This document shows positions 30,596 to 42,317 of a DNA stretch of 64,000 nt, one piece after another. Source of the stretch: Lunularia cruciata (Eukaryota; Streptophyta; Marchantiopsida; Lunulariales; Lunulariaceae). Where the stretch lies: assembly GCA_948567375.1 (NCBI GenBank), contig OX419760.1, positions 20,336,001-20,400,000 on the forward strand, read 5' to 3'. Below the pieces are notes generated by a model. The model did no database searches. It saw only the letters and a list, made by a program, of their open reading frames with translations, and had not been told where the DNA came from. Within the stretch, counting starts at the first letter, position 1. Each line of letters starts with the position of its first letter. A program made the translations under genes and the position numbers.

Positions 30596-32845
30596 CTACT
30601 GGACAACCAGAGCTCTCTTCTTTTTCTTGTGAGGTCTTTCTTCAGGAGTCTGGATCTCCTCCATCCCTTTCCTCTTCTTATGTTTGTGACCATTTGGCTC
30701 TTTGGATATCATCCCTTGCGCTGTCACCTTTTCTTCGATAGATCGGATGGGCTCCACCTTCAGTGGCTCGGCATCCTCCTTTTGCCTGCAGCCATCAGGG
30801 TTTTCGTGTGAATCAGACAAATGCGCTTCCTTTTTGGGAGTGTTCTGCTTTCTGCCACCATCGTTTAAAGACCAGGTTGTTGCAACACACTTTCATGGGT
30901 TTGTTAGAATCTTCAGATTTTATACAGTAAGGGAAAGTGCAGCGAGCTAAGCGATACTTTCATTTCCGTCTTGTCTGCAGAAAATGACCAAATAGTCGAC
31001 AATTAACAAGTAGCAGTAGTGTGCTGACCTGTCTTTCGTGCCCTTGGCTTTCTTCCTTGTCGTCATAGCAGGCAGTTCCATCCAATTCAAACAACCAGTC
31101 CTCCTGTCCGCTAGAGATCCACATAGATCAATTATATGTTCTGTTTCCTGCAGACTGTTACAAGTCTGAAAAGTTATGAACCTCCGAAACGGAGCACGCT
31201 ATAAAATGCAAATCCCCCTTGGTGAAAATTTACCATCAGGCAAGCTGTCTATCTGTCACTTTGAACCACAAAGGTAAGCCACATACTACATTTTTTTCAC
31301 GATGGGAAGGCGAGACAAAGAAGTGACCTTTTAACAGAAAATCTGATTATACTTCCAAGTCGTATCGAGTGTCTTTCGTCGGTTTCACTCACCCATTCTC
31401 GACCCTGGAGCTGCAAAAGGAGGAATAGAACATTAAATCGTGATCTAACAGTAAGGTGTAAAGGTGAACCGTATTTCGAGCTTTCAGAAGAGAGAAAAAC
31501 ACACCGATTCGTCATAATAGAGATCTTCGCGAATATCGCTAACACCAATGGCAGCATTGAAAAGTCCCAACACAACAACTCCAACGTAATCTTTCTCGAT
31601 CTTGTTCACCTTTCCCTCTGCTCCAACAGAGGTTATGTCAGCCTTAAAATTGCACAAATTCAGAACATTTCAATCAACGCAACAATGTACTTCCAAGTTG
31701 ACATATACTTCAAGACATAAGTATTCCTTACTAAACGTACACAGGGAAATGACGGCATTTGGATATTGCCACCTAACAGAAGAACACTGAAACCTTCTAC
31801 GAGTCCATTCATACATGCTCAGCGACGAAATCTCCAATTTTACAATTTGAGACACATTGGTTATGCATTTACATGGAGGTCCGGATTGCAGAAGAATACG
31901 AATCATGAGAGTAAAACGAGCCTTTCGATCATGTTCCTGTAACGAGATTTGCCCCGGGTTTTCGACATTGCTTCGATCACGAATAGCATGTATGATAACC
32001 AGTCGATTATGACAAAGAAATCTCTAGTAAACTTTTCCAAGAACACAAGTTTAAAATTTAAAGAAAGGGTCTTTCAGCTCAAACCGACTTCTATGTCCAG
32101 TTCCCTGACCAGATACGAATCCCAATCCAGTTTCCCATGGCATCTCTATTCTGATTCATCAACTCTTCGTTCTACCGAGACCTAACATACTTGCTAACTT
32201 GCACATACAGCTAAAAGGCAAGACGCCTGAACCGCTTCAATGAGACGTCGAGAAACAGCTTCTTTCCAGACACATGTGCTTCGGAAGGAAGTTTTGGCCG
32301 GCTTTCAAGGCTGGCATTTGTTGTAGACAGAGGAGACACATACCTATAAACATTCCGGGTAAAGGGGAGAAGATAAGCAACTTTGCTGTCAAGTTCACAT
32401 GAAAGTACGGTGTGAGTCCGGCAAGAATCCTTGCAGATTGCCCGATGATTCTAGGTTTCAAATATCCCAGGATTACACCTTCGAACTCCTCATTATACCT
32501 GGTGGCCACCAACAATACCCCCAAAACTACCTTCAGATCTCAGACGTGCCCGGCACCTACCGTGTAAGATAATCGAAACGTAACCGTGAAATTAAACATC
32601 TTTTTGTACTTGACAGCTGATCTTAACTTGCAACAAAACTTCTCGATTTGAACAGCAGAAGTTCCTTCCACTCGACAGCCACTGCTGCATTGTCTCGTCT
32701 AAGTCTCTTAACAAGCTAAACTACTTCAAACATACTTGAGAAGAAGGGAATTCAGAATCTCGTGCACTCCTTGCTTTACATTGGCCGCCCGAGATGGATG
32801 CAGAAAGACTCCGATTTTTGCATTCACTAAAGTCATCCCCTCCAT
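30596..32845 (-). CDS. RPA43: RNA polymerase I subunit RPA43, six exons
   Basis: Subunit of the RNA polymerase I stalk, which contacts initiation factor Rrn3/TIF-IA and supports rRNA transcription in the nucleolus. Exons (minus strand): 32,845-32,736, 32,498-32,344, 31,617-31,505, 31,410-31,328, 31,154-31,029 and 30,851-30,596. All introns are GT-AG and the phases join to an uninterrupted 280-residue protein. Residues 1-88 form the RPB7-N-like tip domain (VFLHPSRAANV, LLLKYNEEFEGVILGY, LTPYFHV). Residues 89-185 form the OB domain (EGKVNKI, VVVLGLFNAAI, IRFSVKS, HIIDLCGSL, RTGCLNWM). The tail is Lys-rich with basic clusters KHKKRK and HKKKKR, likely nuclear or nucleolar signals. The start ATG gives the family's usual MEG...-type N-terminus. 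No lesion seen. The family call comes from remembered plant and yeast RPA43 patterns. Confidence 0.88.
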
Positions 32846-33486
32846 CTCTTTTCGACAGGCTTCCGATCACGTCTGCATTTGCTTTCAGTGCACGCGTTAC
32901 ATTACAGCGTAGGAATAGGCCAAAACGTAAGGTCTGCGAGCAAGTTTGTGAAGGGCTACTCGCCCTAAGTTTGCTGGCGTGAGGTACGCACGCTAGTTCT
33001 AATCTATCCATCACGCTATACTTCGTTTGCGGCTTCGTCCTTAGCGGCACCGAATTCTGGTGTTCCGGTGGACGGACGGAGGGGAGTTCGGCATGCATGC
33101 AGACAGACGAACGGGCATTCAACATCCGTACGCAGGACAGACTGACGGAGCCGACGAGAATAGAGCCCAGCCTCAGAATGTCTACGGTGTGAGGGCTTGA
33201 CGTGGTAGCGGCAGTGGAGATCATCGAGCAATTTGACACCGTTAAAGAGAGAGCTCGCGCAATGCGCTGCTAGAGTGTGGTTGGGTGAGGTCGATAACGG
33301 CTCGAGTTTTTAAGATACTGATTGCTGTGGGAAATGTGGCGCGATTTCGATGATTTATTCCGGCGCGACCGACCAGAGCAGGAAGGAAGCTGCTTCCGTT
33401 GTTTGTTGCGCAGCGGGAGGTTCGAAGACAGGGCGTATCTCTGGTGTGGACTTTGGTAGATCGGTGGAGATTGAAGGAGAGGGAAG
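32846..33486. promoter_or_regulatory. Head-to-head intergenic region, RPA43 / aquarius
   Basis: About 640 bp of GC-richer DNA between the RPA43 start codon (minus) and the first recognisable aquarius codons (plus). It presumably holds the RPA43 promoter and 5' UTR, and formerly a shared promoter. Open frames in it (e.g. 33,239-32,721) run through the RPA43 5' side in other phases. I could not place a TATA box with confidence. Confidence 0.45.
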
Positions 33487-33902
33487 TCTAAATGGCGGCG
33501 GTTCCTCAAGGCCAAAATTCCCGAGTATGCGACCCCAACGATAGTTCCTTTGCCGGAGACTTTAGAAAAATCTGTAGAGCAGAAGCTTGGACCGATGCCT
33601 GGCAAGGCAATTACGCTTAATGAGATTCAGCGTGATAAAATTACGAAAATTGCAGAGGCGAACTGGTCGGTTACCAAAGGTGACAAGTCGAAGCCGCTGT
33701 TCAATGCGAAGCTGGTGGCTGACATATACAGGACAGGACGGAATTTACTCTCACCAGTGGGAACAAGACTGTACCGCTGCAGCGAGTTATGGTCCTGGAG
33801 TTATTAGCCAGTGTCTAGAAAATTATTTGTGGCCGAATTTCGACCCGGTTACAGCTGCATTCGAGCATGTTTGTCTATATAATCCTGATGGTCAACGAGA
33901 AG
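33487..33902 (+). pseudogene. AQR: 5' exon of aquarius (intron-binding helicase), frameshifted
   Basis: Aquarius is a large (~1,500-residue) SF1 RNA helicase-like protein that binds introns in the spliceosome. The region reads WRRFLKAKIPEYATPTIVPL..., then ITLNEIQRDKITKIAEANW and KLVADIYR. It continues in other phases with EFTLTSGNKTVPLQRVMVLE and then ENYLWPNFDPVTAAFEHV. These match the conserved N-terminus of plant and animal aquarius. Phase breaks near 33,738, 33,800 and 33,872 prevent translation. The segment ends at AAG|GTGAGT (33,903), a good splice donor, so it is a genomic, not processed, fragment. I found no later exon in the window. Confidence 0.8.
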
Positions 33903-34740
33903 GTGAGTTTCCAACAGTGTCTCCCAGTTTGGTAGAGAATTATTTAGTCTCCTCAAAGTGGAGCAAATCATTCGTGGAACCTGTCACTCAGCTGAATGTG
34001 CAAATTCACAGTCACTGAGTGATCACGATTTTCACACTGCTTATAACAAGATCGATTTCAACGTAACCGGGGGCCATGAGACAGGTGTTAGTTCTCATAT
34101 CGCATCATAACTGTTAAAAAGAAGGGAAGATTATGTCTCAAAATTAGCGTCATTTTTTGCTAATACGTCCAGGATGTTAATGGGGCGTGGAGCAGTTTCG
34201 GGAGAACGTGCCGGCTTGGAGATGCTTTCATGACGGGGAGGATGTTTTTCCGGCGTTTTGCCAAAGAGTTTTTACCCTTGTTATTTTAATCAAATCTCAG
34301 TAGCCCAGCGTTTTCTGGCCCAGACAGATGTGAGCTTTTCTGCAAACCAAGAAAGCTTTTTCCGAGGTGGTTTTTGGCTGTTTTTGAAGCTTTCATGCGA
34401 AAGATTTAGTCGTTGAGCTCTCAATTACATACGAGGACAAAAAGTTATAACGGTTTCTTCTCAATATCAGGAGGAGCATGTTTGGAACATATAGGGGAGA
34501 AAACAAATTATCGTCTCTTCATGATACACTCTGTTTCCAGGTAAGGGAAGGTCACCCTTTTTCACAGCGACTTTGATGATGTGCTCTGGCTGAGCGAGCT
34601 TCATTTTCTCCATCCTACTTGTGTTTTTCAATTTTCCTGATACTTTCTGGCCGAACTTGGTTGTTTGATCTTTCTCTTGCAGTGTTTGGAGGATGAGATG
34701 GTCAGGCCTCCAGTCCTGGAGTTGGCACACTTCAAGCTAT
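33903..34740. other. Unassigned DNA downstream of AQR fragment
   Basis: Begins with the splice donor of the AQR exon and probably was its intron. Contains an 87-codon minus-strand frame at 34,467-34,730 of unknown meaning. Confidence 0.4.
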
Positions 34741-34741
34741 G

Positions 34742-34853
34742 AACAAATAAATATAAAGCCTGGAAGACCCAAAAAGTCAAAAGGCAGAAAACACAATACA
34801 AATCACATGCAATGTGTGCCTAGGAAAAATCCGAGGTCACCTGACCAATCTGT
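34742..34853 (-). mobile_element. Short LINE 3' end (~110 bp)
   Basis: Isolated 3' UTR of the LINE family (AATATAAAGCC...GACCCAAA...GACCAATCTGT), with a degraded tail near 34,742. It stops in the loop of the first 3' hairpin, like the piece at 12,267. It is the only LINE sequence in the gene island. Confidence 0.8.
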
Positions 34854-35304
34854 CTGTATGGCGCGCCCCCTTTCACCGGGTCACCTTCAGGTTGTCTTCT
34901 CTCTGGTTTATTTTGAAGTAGATGCTTGAGTAGCCTTTCCTGAGTAAGATCCTTGAATTGTGCGACTTATGTTTCCCAAGTTGTGGCAGCCATTGACGAT
35001 GATGGTAAGTTCGGTTACTATATAGACAGCTGCGTCTGTGACACAATTTTCAGATGGAATTTTCCTCGCATCCACAAGTTTTAGTCCTGTGGAAGAATTT
35101 CTTGAGGAAGGAAGCAAAGCTAGCGAGGAAAGGTGGTACCGGCGTCCATGATCCTCATCAAGAGTTGTAAGATTCGAGACTCTCAAGATTGGGGAGGGCG
35201 TTTAGGATTAAAGTTCCAGTTGTAGAGTATTTTAGTGTGCTCATTTAGTGTGTTAATCCTTCTTCCCAAAATAGGTTAAACCCCAATTTTCTAATACAAA
35301 CTGA

Positions 35305-35328
35305 GGTTTAGGGCTAGGGTTTAGGGTT
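35305..35328 (+). repeat. Interstitial plant telomere-like tract
   Basis: GGTTTAGGGCTAGGGTTTAG and a further GGG: two to three TTTAGGG-type units, one imperfect. TTTAGGG is the common plant telomere unit. Too short to be a former chromosome end; telo-box-like motifs also occur in promoters of ribosome-related genes. Confidence 0.75.
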
Positions 35329-35619
35329 GCGTGGAGATGAGTTGCGTTCCATGTTAGACAATTCAATTAAACACCGAATTTGTCCTATTGTCCTGATTAG
35401 AACCTCAAACGCGATTCTTTTGGGTGAACGGTCTCGTGTTTGAGCACTGAGCACTGAAAATTCGTCCGTATACTTGCATATCAGCATACTGTTTCGTTGC
35501 TATCTAACTTCATCATATTTGGGTACTTGAGAGCTCAAAGAGTGTACGCTAAGCCTAAATCCGATGATGAGAACGTGTAGCAAATTTACCGCCAACGCGT
35601 ATCGGTAAAATTGTAGCAG

Positions 35620-35945
35620 GTGTTAGGTTGTAGAATATTGTGTGAAAGAACAGCGCAACGTTGATGGCCAAGTGAAGACCCGGGAGTTGTCAACATCAAC
35701 AGGCCAAGCAACTTGCAATTGTATAGCTAAGATTGAGAATTGCACGTGGTGTTATGTCGCAGAATATTGAAAGAAAGAACAGCTTAAAGTGTTCTGTCGG
35801 ATAATATTGAGAGAAAGAACAATTTAAAGATGATTTAAAGTTGATGATTACTTGAACGTGTTATGCCAGAGAATATTGAAAGAAAGAACAGCTTAAAGTG
35901 TTATGTCGACGAATATTTAGAGAAAGAACAGCTTAAAGTTGATGA
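35620..35945. repeat. Cluster of ~40-bp direct repeats
   Basis: The phrase (G)AATATTGA(G/A)AGAAAGAACA, usually followed by GCTTAAAG, recurs near 35,632, 35,761, 35,806, 35,871 and 35,911, partly preceded by GTGTTATGTCG. Spacing is irregular (45-130 bp). Confidence 0.75.
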
Positions 35946-36840
35946 TCACGAGAATGCTGCGGGGGTTAGCTGTGAATGAATACAACTGTGCATCAACTAA
36001 AGTCACTGCAAATTTTGTTCAATTCTTCCATGGTTCAACCTGTCTCCTGCGTTCATGTTCATTCAATGAAGACGTGTGAATAACAAGAAATACGCACCTC
36101 GAGTTTCATGCTTAAGCAAGAGTAGGGAATACTTGACACCCTCGTCTACTGGGAATCTCATTTCCACCTTCGAACAGGGTTACAAGCAGAAGAGGGCAGC
36201 TTCATGGTGGATAGGAGGTACTGTGTAGATCAAGTTAAAACAAAAGAGACAATTTGGATCATGGTTTTGCAAAAACCTTGAACATTCTACAGTGTGCCAT
36301 CTTGTAAGTCTCGCAGGGGACCTGGTTTTCCACTACCATAGTGATTGGATACGCGTTCCCATAACTTCGAGATGTGAGTCCACGCTACAGGCGTTCAAAT
36401 AGATCATTTACATCAATATTGTAGCTCTGTTTTACTGTGTCTTCCTCGTCCGGACTAAGATTACAGAGAAGTGTGCGACTACCGCAGATACCACGATTGG
36501 GTATGCGATAGAGGACAAGCGAAATTTGTTAATCAACTCCCGAGTTGAGAGCGGCATGAATTATAGACCAAATATTAGAGTTCTTTGAGAAGTTAAGGTC
36601 GATGTAATCTAATTATTTATCTTTTTAAACTTTGGAGCCAAATCTAGATCTCTACTTAGCTTTTCCGTGCTATCCATTACTAAAACCCCTTTCAACTTAT
36701 ATGGTCAGCTATCCATTACCAAAACCCCTCGATTTTATATGGCTTTTAAGGATTTTTGAAACGTGGATCAATCTAACTTTAATGTGGAAGTGGGCACAAG
36801 TATTTGTTTTGGTGACAGCGAGTTTATTTGATGACACGGT

Positions 36841-37027
36841 CCATTGAATAATTCATCTGCTACTCACAAGAATGATCACACAAAAAAAAAAAAAGAACCA
36901 AAGAAAATAATGTTTGTTAGAAAAGTGAATTGTCCATTGAATAATTCATCTGCTACTCACAAGAATGATCACACAAAAAACAAAAAAGAACCAAAGAAAA
37001 TAATGTTTGTTAGAAAAGTGAATTGTC
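36841..37027. repeat. 93-bp tandem duplication next to a LINE start
   Basis: CCATTGAATAATTCATCTGC begins at 36,841 and 36,934; the units differ mainly in the A-run length and one base. The unit is a multiple of three, which keeps a 68-codon frame open, but I see no reason to call it coding. It ends 24 bp before the 5' end of the next LINE copy. Confidence 0.9.
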
Positions 37028-37119
37028 CAGACATAGGAGTCCTACTTTAGTTTTGGTGTTGGAAGTAAAACTTCCAGGTTGACTGTGAATGATAAGTGAT
37101 TGGCACACTGGAGGAGTCC

Positions 37120-37946
37120 AAGATGGTGAAAGACATTGTTGATATAGCCATGAAGCAACAACAATTAGCTGAAATGTATAGGAAAGCAAATGATTTCCAC
37201 AAGGACCTTAGAAGTTTCATGGCAGCTATGTCCCAATGCATGAGTACTCTCATGACTGATATTGAATTTGTAAAGGTTGAGATAAATAGTGTAAAAGAGT
37301 CTTTGAACCTAGTCAACCAAGAGATTCAAGATCTCAAGAAGAGTTCTATCTCTCTGTTAACATCAACCAAGGGGATGGTTGATGCTACCGAGAAAGTTGT
37401 TTCCTTGGGAGCACAAGCCAACAACATTGCTACACAAGGCGGAGGGCTCCAACAGATTGTGGACACATTAGAAGTGAAGATGAAGTCTTATGCTGAAGCT
37501 ACTAAGGTGGCTCAAATCTCTTACTTGCAAGAGCATGAGGTTGAGAAGGAGAACCAATTGGTGAGAATGAAGAACTTGAGGATTTCAGGTTTGCCAGAGA
37601 GTGAGAAAGAAGACACAAAGGCCATAGTGTGTGAGTTTATTGCTGATTCTTTGATAGTCCATGATCCTCAGATTTTGCAAGCATATAGATTGGGACAACA
37701 AGGTGCACAACCAAGAAGCATTTTGGTGAGGTTGGCTCCGAAACTCAAAGGAATGCATTGATGGATAACAAGGCTATACTGAAGGGGTGGCGTATCTGGT
37801 TGGACCCTGATCTCACACCTCTCCAATTGCAAGCAAAGAAGGGAGAATTAGCAAAAGTGAAGGAGGCTCAACAAGCGGGTTTTGTTGCATTCTTGAGAGA
37901 CAATAGAGTTGTGATCACCCAAAGGAAGTTGTCAACTACCGCATAG
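37120..37946 (+). pseudogene. LINE ORF1, nearly intact
   Basis: The usual start codon (ATGGAGGAG) has become CTGGAGGAG at 37,108; the next in-frame ATG gives MVKDIVDIAMKQQQ, and an upstream in-frame ATG at 37,096 could also serve. Coiled coil, NLRISGLPE and SILVR are intact. A missing T in GAGGTTGGCTC (37,730) shifts the frame for the last 70 codons, which end at TAG 37,944-37,946 (KLSTTA stop). The 221-codon stretch is the longest ORF1 in the window. Confidence 0.88.
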
Positions 37947-40900
37947 CAATTCCAGACCCTTAGAGTGTTGTTTTCGAATGTTCATGGTCTCACACATACC
38001 AAGTACTCAAGCGCTAAACCTGTGTGGGATGATGCTGATCTGATCAATCTTGTGGAGACATGGGAACATGAAGGAAACACCATTCAAGACATTGAAGGTT
38101 TCACTCTTGTCGTTTCAAGTTGGAACAAGCGAAGGCAACACAGAGGAAGGGGCTTTGAAGGTATTGCTACTTACGTCAGATTTGGCTTTGAAAAATCAGT
38201 CTCTTTGATAGGCCAAGATTCAAGTGGACAATACCAACGGCTAAGGATTGGAGGAGTTGCTACACCTTGCTTCCTTGCTTTTTGTTACTTTGCCCCATTG
38301 ACATCACCAATCTATTCAAGCAGATCTCTCAACACCATGCAGCCTTTCCACTCCTTGACAAAGGATGTGTTGGAATTTCAAAGTAAAGGTGCAGTACTTG
38401 TTCTTGGTGATTTCAATGCTAGGATCCAAGCCTCCCAAATCCCTGAGTTTAGTGACCTTGAGAATGACACTTTCCATAGCTTGATAGATCATTCTAGTGC
38501 TTGGTCTTGCTCTTCCAAGGATCTCATATCCAACTCCATGAGTGAGCACTTTTTGAGCTTTGGTACCAATTGTAGCTTGAAGATCTTGAATGGCCTTTCT
38601 CAATTTCTAGAAACTTGTAAGAGCACATGCTTTGCTTCTGGTGGATCCAGCACTGTAGATTATATGCTCACTTCATCCAGTGATATACACATTGTCTCAG
38701 ATTTTGTTGTTTTAGATCCTCAACCTAAATCTGACCATGCACCTCTATCTTGTGTCATCCTTCATTCTTGCATCAATAGAACCACATTACCTATTGACCA
38801 TGCCTTTTGAGGGAAACTCCGTCTAGATTTTCACAAGCAAGATCTGTACCAACAAGCTATCCATGAGAAATTGATCTCTATGGAGTGGAGTTCTGATTTT
38901 CAACAACGTAGTAATCAATTGGTTGAACTTCTTCAATCTACATTAACAACGAGGTTGTTTCCACAAGGTTCTCACAGGAAGAGACTTGGTCTCCCTTGCA
39001 ATAGGTGGTATGATGCTGATTGTAAAATGGCAAGGATCAAAGCTATAGATAGGTCTCTTGATCAGATTGCACAAAATCAAGCTTTTGTCTCTTATAGAAA
39101 GTTGGTGAAGTGCAAAAAGTGGGCATACTTGAGACTCAATGGGGTTGAATTGAGGAGCAATCCCAAGGCTTTATGGAAGAATGTAACCATCAGACCTCCA
39201 TCTCCATCACTGGACCTGAATGAGCTTTGTGAATATGTGAAGGATCTGTACTTTTTCCCCGATGCTCCAAGCATGGCACCTTGCCTTGGATCTGCTCTCA
39301 CCATCTCTGAAGCTGATGTCAAGTACCAATTGAAGAAGTTGGCCAATGGTAAGGCTGAAGACCTTGCTGGGTTATGTGTTGAACTACTTAAGTGGGGTGG
39401 TAGCCATCTGATTCCAGTACTCACTTCTCTCTTGAATGAGGCAATCAGGTGTGGCTTTCCTGATAGATGGTGCTTCAAGAAGGTGATTCCTATTCACAAG
39501 TCTGGGCAGAGAGATATTGTCACCAATTACCAAACCATTCTAGTGGGTAGTATCTTTGCTAAGTTGTACGGTCAAATTTTGGAGTCTAGGTTGAGTACTT
39601 GGGCTGAAAAGTACAAAATTTGAGCTAAGTGCCAAGCTGGTGTCAGCTCAGGCTTTAGTACTTTGGATCATCTATTGGTACTCCATGTTTTGTGGTGGAA
39701 ATCTAAGGGTGTTAGGAGAGCTCTCTATGTTGCATTTATTGATTTCAAGAAGGCCTTTGATAAGGTGCTTAGGAAATCACTAAGTGAAAGACTCATGGAA
39801 GTTGGTGTTTCAACGGATCTGATTGGTGCTATCTCTAGACTCTATGAAAAAGTGGTTGTGAGACTTTCATCTTTGAGTTCTCAAGATGTCCTTAGCACAA
39901 TGGGTGTGATTCAAGGCTGCTCTCTATCTCCAACTCTATTTGGAATCTTCATCGATGATCTGGAGAGACTACTCATGGAAGTTGGAGCTACTGGTGTACA
40001 TGTTGGCTCTTTGATGATACATGCACTCCTTTATGCAGATGATGTAGTGCTTCTCTCCACCAATCCATAGAGTTTACAGAAGCTGTTGGATTCTCTTCTC
40101 TTGTTTTGCAATCAAACAAAGATGGAGGTGAACCTTGACAAGTCCAAGGTGATGGTGGTGGGTTCTAAAGGTGTCACACCTTTCTTTTTTTATGGACAGC
40201 AATTGGAGCAGGTTTCTTCTTATAAGTACTTGGGCCTTGAGTTTTCTCATGACTATAGTTGGTCTACTTGTGTGAAGATGAGAATCAATGTAGGGTTTAG
40301 AGCTTTTTATTCACTCATGAACCGCTCTAGACTTGCTCATCTTACCACATGGGAGTTGAAGAAGGGGTTGTTCAGATCTCTTGTGCAGCCGGTGGTTCTC
40401 TATGGTGCTCAGATTTGGGGTCCAGGTACTAAGAAGACATGGTGGCAAAAGGTGGAGAAAGTTCAGAAATTGTTTTTGTGTGATGACCTTGGGGTGAGGA
40501 CTCAAACTCCCTATGTATTGTTGCTTGCTGAAACAAGGTTTTTGCCTCTTGAGGTTGAAGCTTTGTTTTTAGCTCTCACGTATGCCACTAAGGTGAGGTC
40601 CATGGAGCATGAGAGACTTCCCTACCAAGCATTTTGTGCCACTCTATTTGTTGGTTGGTATACAGATCTGATTGCATGGTCCACAAGGTGGAATGTTTAT
40701 GAGTGACATTGGAGATTGGAGCCTATTGCACTTTAAGAGGTGATCAAGGAGCAGTTCTTACTTTGCTTATGGCAGCAACCAGGTACCAAGATGGTGTTCT
40801 ATCAATAGTTTGTAAATCCTATGTTGGTGTATTGTGTATGGTGAGACTATCTCTTGGCTAGTATTTCTACTTCACTTAGACATGTTATTGCTCAATATAG

Positions 40901-41174
40901 AACTAGTTCTCATAGACTAGAAGTAGAACAAGGACGTTGGAAGCAGATAGAGCACTCCATGCAACTTTGCAAATTTTGTATTTTGAGCAAAGTTGAGGAT
41001 GAGCATCATGTGTTTGTTGATTGCCCTTGTTACATGCAGATCAAAGTTAGACATCAGATTACTTGTAGTGATTTCTCAACTCTCTTACAGGTTGAAGCTT
41101 TAGCGTAAGGGAAGTACATGACCGAGGTTAGTTTACATTGGACCAATTTGTTACAGATTGGTCAAATGCCCTAG
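37947..41174 (+). pseudogene. LINE ORF2, several stops
   Basis: Same domain order as at 19,473. It is open for the first 288 codons, covering the endonuclease through SDHAPLS, with the Asn of the opening motif kept (FSNVHG, where W is replaced by S). Stops or shifts at 38,808, about 39,622, 40,068, 40,704 and beyond split the RT and C-terminal parts. YADD is present. The zinc-knuckle region reads CKFC in place of CKLC. Confidence 0.9.
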
Positions 41175-41268
41175 GCCCTTGCCTAGGCTCACATTTCATG
41201 TGTTTGTATTGTGTTTTGAGCCTTTTGACTCTTTGGGTCTTTCGGCTTTATATTTCATTGTTTCATTG

Positions 41269-42317
41269 TTACTAGTGTTTGGTATAATTTCCATGTATAT
41301 TTCTTAAAGATCTCATCTGGTGTGTTTATTTTACCTCCTCAAATGCATTCATTGCCCACGTTCTATGTCTGCATGAGATGGAGCTAGACATGAGACCATG
41401 GAGATTGAGCAGACTACATCAGCGGCATGGACTGTAGTATGCACGTGCTATATGGCTGGCACAGTCTACTCAGTCTCTGTTGAGGTTATATACATGCATC
41501 AGTTTGCATCAGTTGACTAAAGTGAGACCTTGAAAGAATAGCACAAGTTTAGTAGTTTAAGATAAGATCAAAGTGAGAATTTGAAGGAATAACTCAAGTT
41601 AGTAGTTTAAGTTGGGAAATGCATGGTGTGGTGGAAGATTAAGTTGCTTGTTTTTGCTTTGTTTTTTGCTTTTGTTTTTTCTTGCTGCTTTATGTTTGTT
41701 TCCATTTGCTCTTGCTCAAATTCTTTGCTTTTTATCCACTAGGTAAAGCTCACAATGCCTTTTATCCACTAAGTATGTTGCTATTATCTTCTTTTAGTTT
41801 TTGATTAGCATATTCATCAGCAGAAAAGGCAATAAGAAATTAATGAGTAATATGGTGCATAATGATTGCATTAAATAAGGTGCTTTGTGAGTGTATGAAT
41901 AAAATATATCTACTAATAAGTGTATGTACATATTTATACAATAAGTACAAGTGTATGGCTATGCTCATGACTGTATACCATGATGGAGTAGCGAATCATT
42001 GAGTCTTTGATAGAGGATGCAACCTAGAAAGATAGGATAATGTGTCCAGATCAATAACCTCTCATCCAAATGCATGGTGGGCTCATGAAAGCTCAATGCT
42101 AAACTATTGTAAGGATCTGCACTATAATCACTAAATCTACCATAGATACATTCCTCTTCCAAAAATGTAATAGCAGACTCCATCCATGGATACTCTAAAT
42201 CTATCTAGAAGAGTTATTAGGAGGTATGATAATGAAGTGTATGAGGTCCTAGATGTCTCAATAGGAATAAATCTAAGGGGATGGATAACACCATGGAAGT
42301 AGTTCCTATAATAAAGT
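41269..42317. other. AT-rich spacer between LINE copies
   Basis: No gene seen. A loose repeat (AGTTTAGTAGTTTAAG and AAGTTAGTAGTTTAAG) occurs at about 41,547 and 41,598. Confidence 0.55.

Larger units (their letters stand above)
34854..36840. other. Unassigned DNA, no gene recognised
   Basis: Short frames only (longest 92 codons at 34,908-35,186, minus). Carries the telomere-like tract near 35,305 and the short repeats at 35,620-35,945. Confidence 0.5.
37051..41268 (+). mobile_element. LINE copy with ORF1, ORF2 and tail
   Basis: Starts exactly at TTTTGGTGTTGG without the monomeric 5' UTR and is otherwise complete to an octamer tail (41,251-41,268). ORF1 and ORF2 both carry lesions. The first 3' hairpin has changed on both sides (CATTGGACC with GGTCAAATG), so one pair is kept by a double change. 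Confidence 0.93.

Noticed and set aside
32721-33239. 172-codon minus-strand frame overlapping RPA43 exon 1
   Set aside because: It runs in another phase through the RPA43 5' region and exon 1, and its sequence is low-complexity; the RPA43 phase is the one that splices into a known protein.
35305-35328. Former telomere or chromosome-fusion site
   Set aside because: Only two to three units, one imperfect; chance or a telo-box is enough to explain it.
36844-37050. 68-codon repeat protein
   Set aside because: It stays open only because a 93-bp duplication is a multiple of three; composition follows the A-rich DNA.
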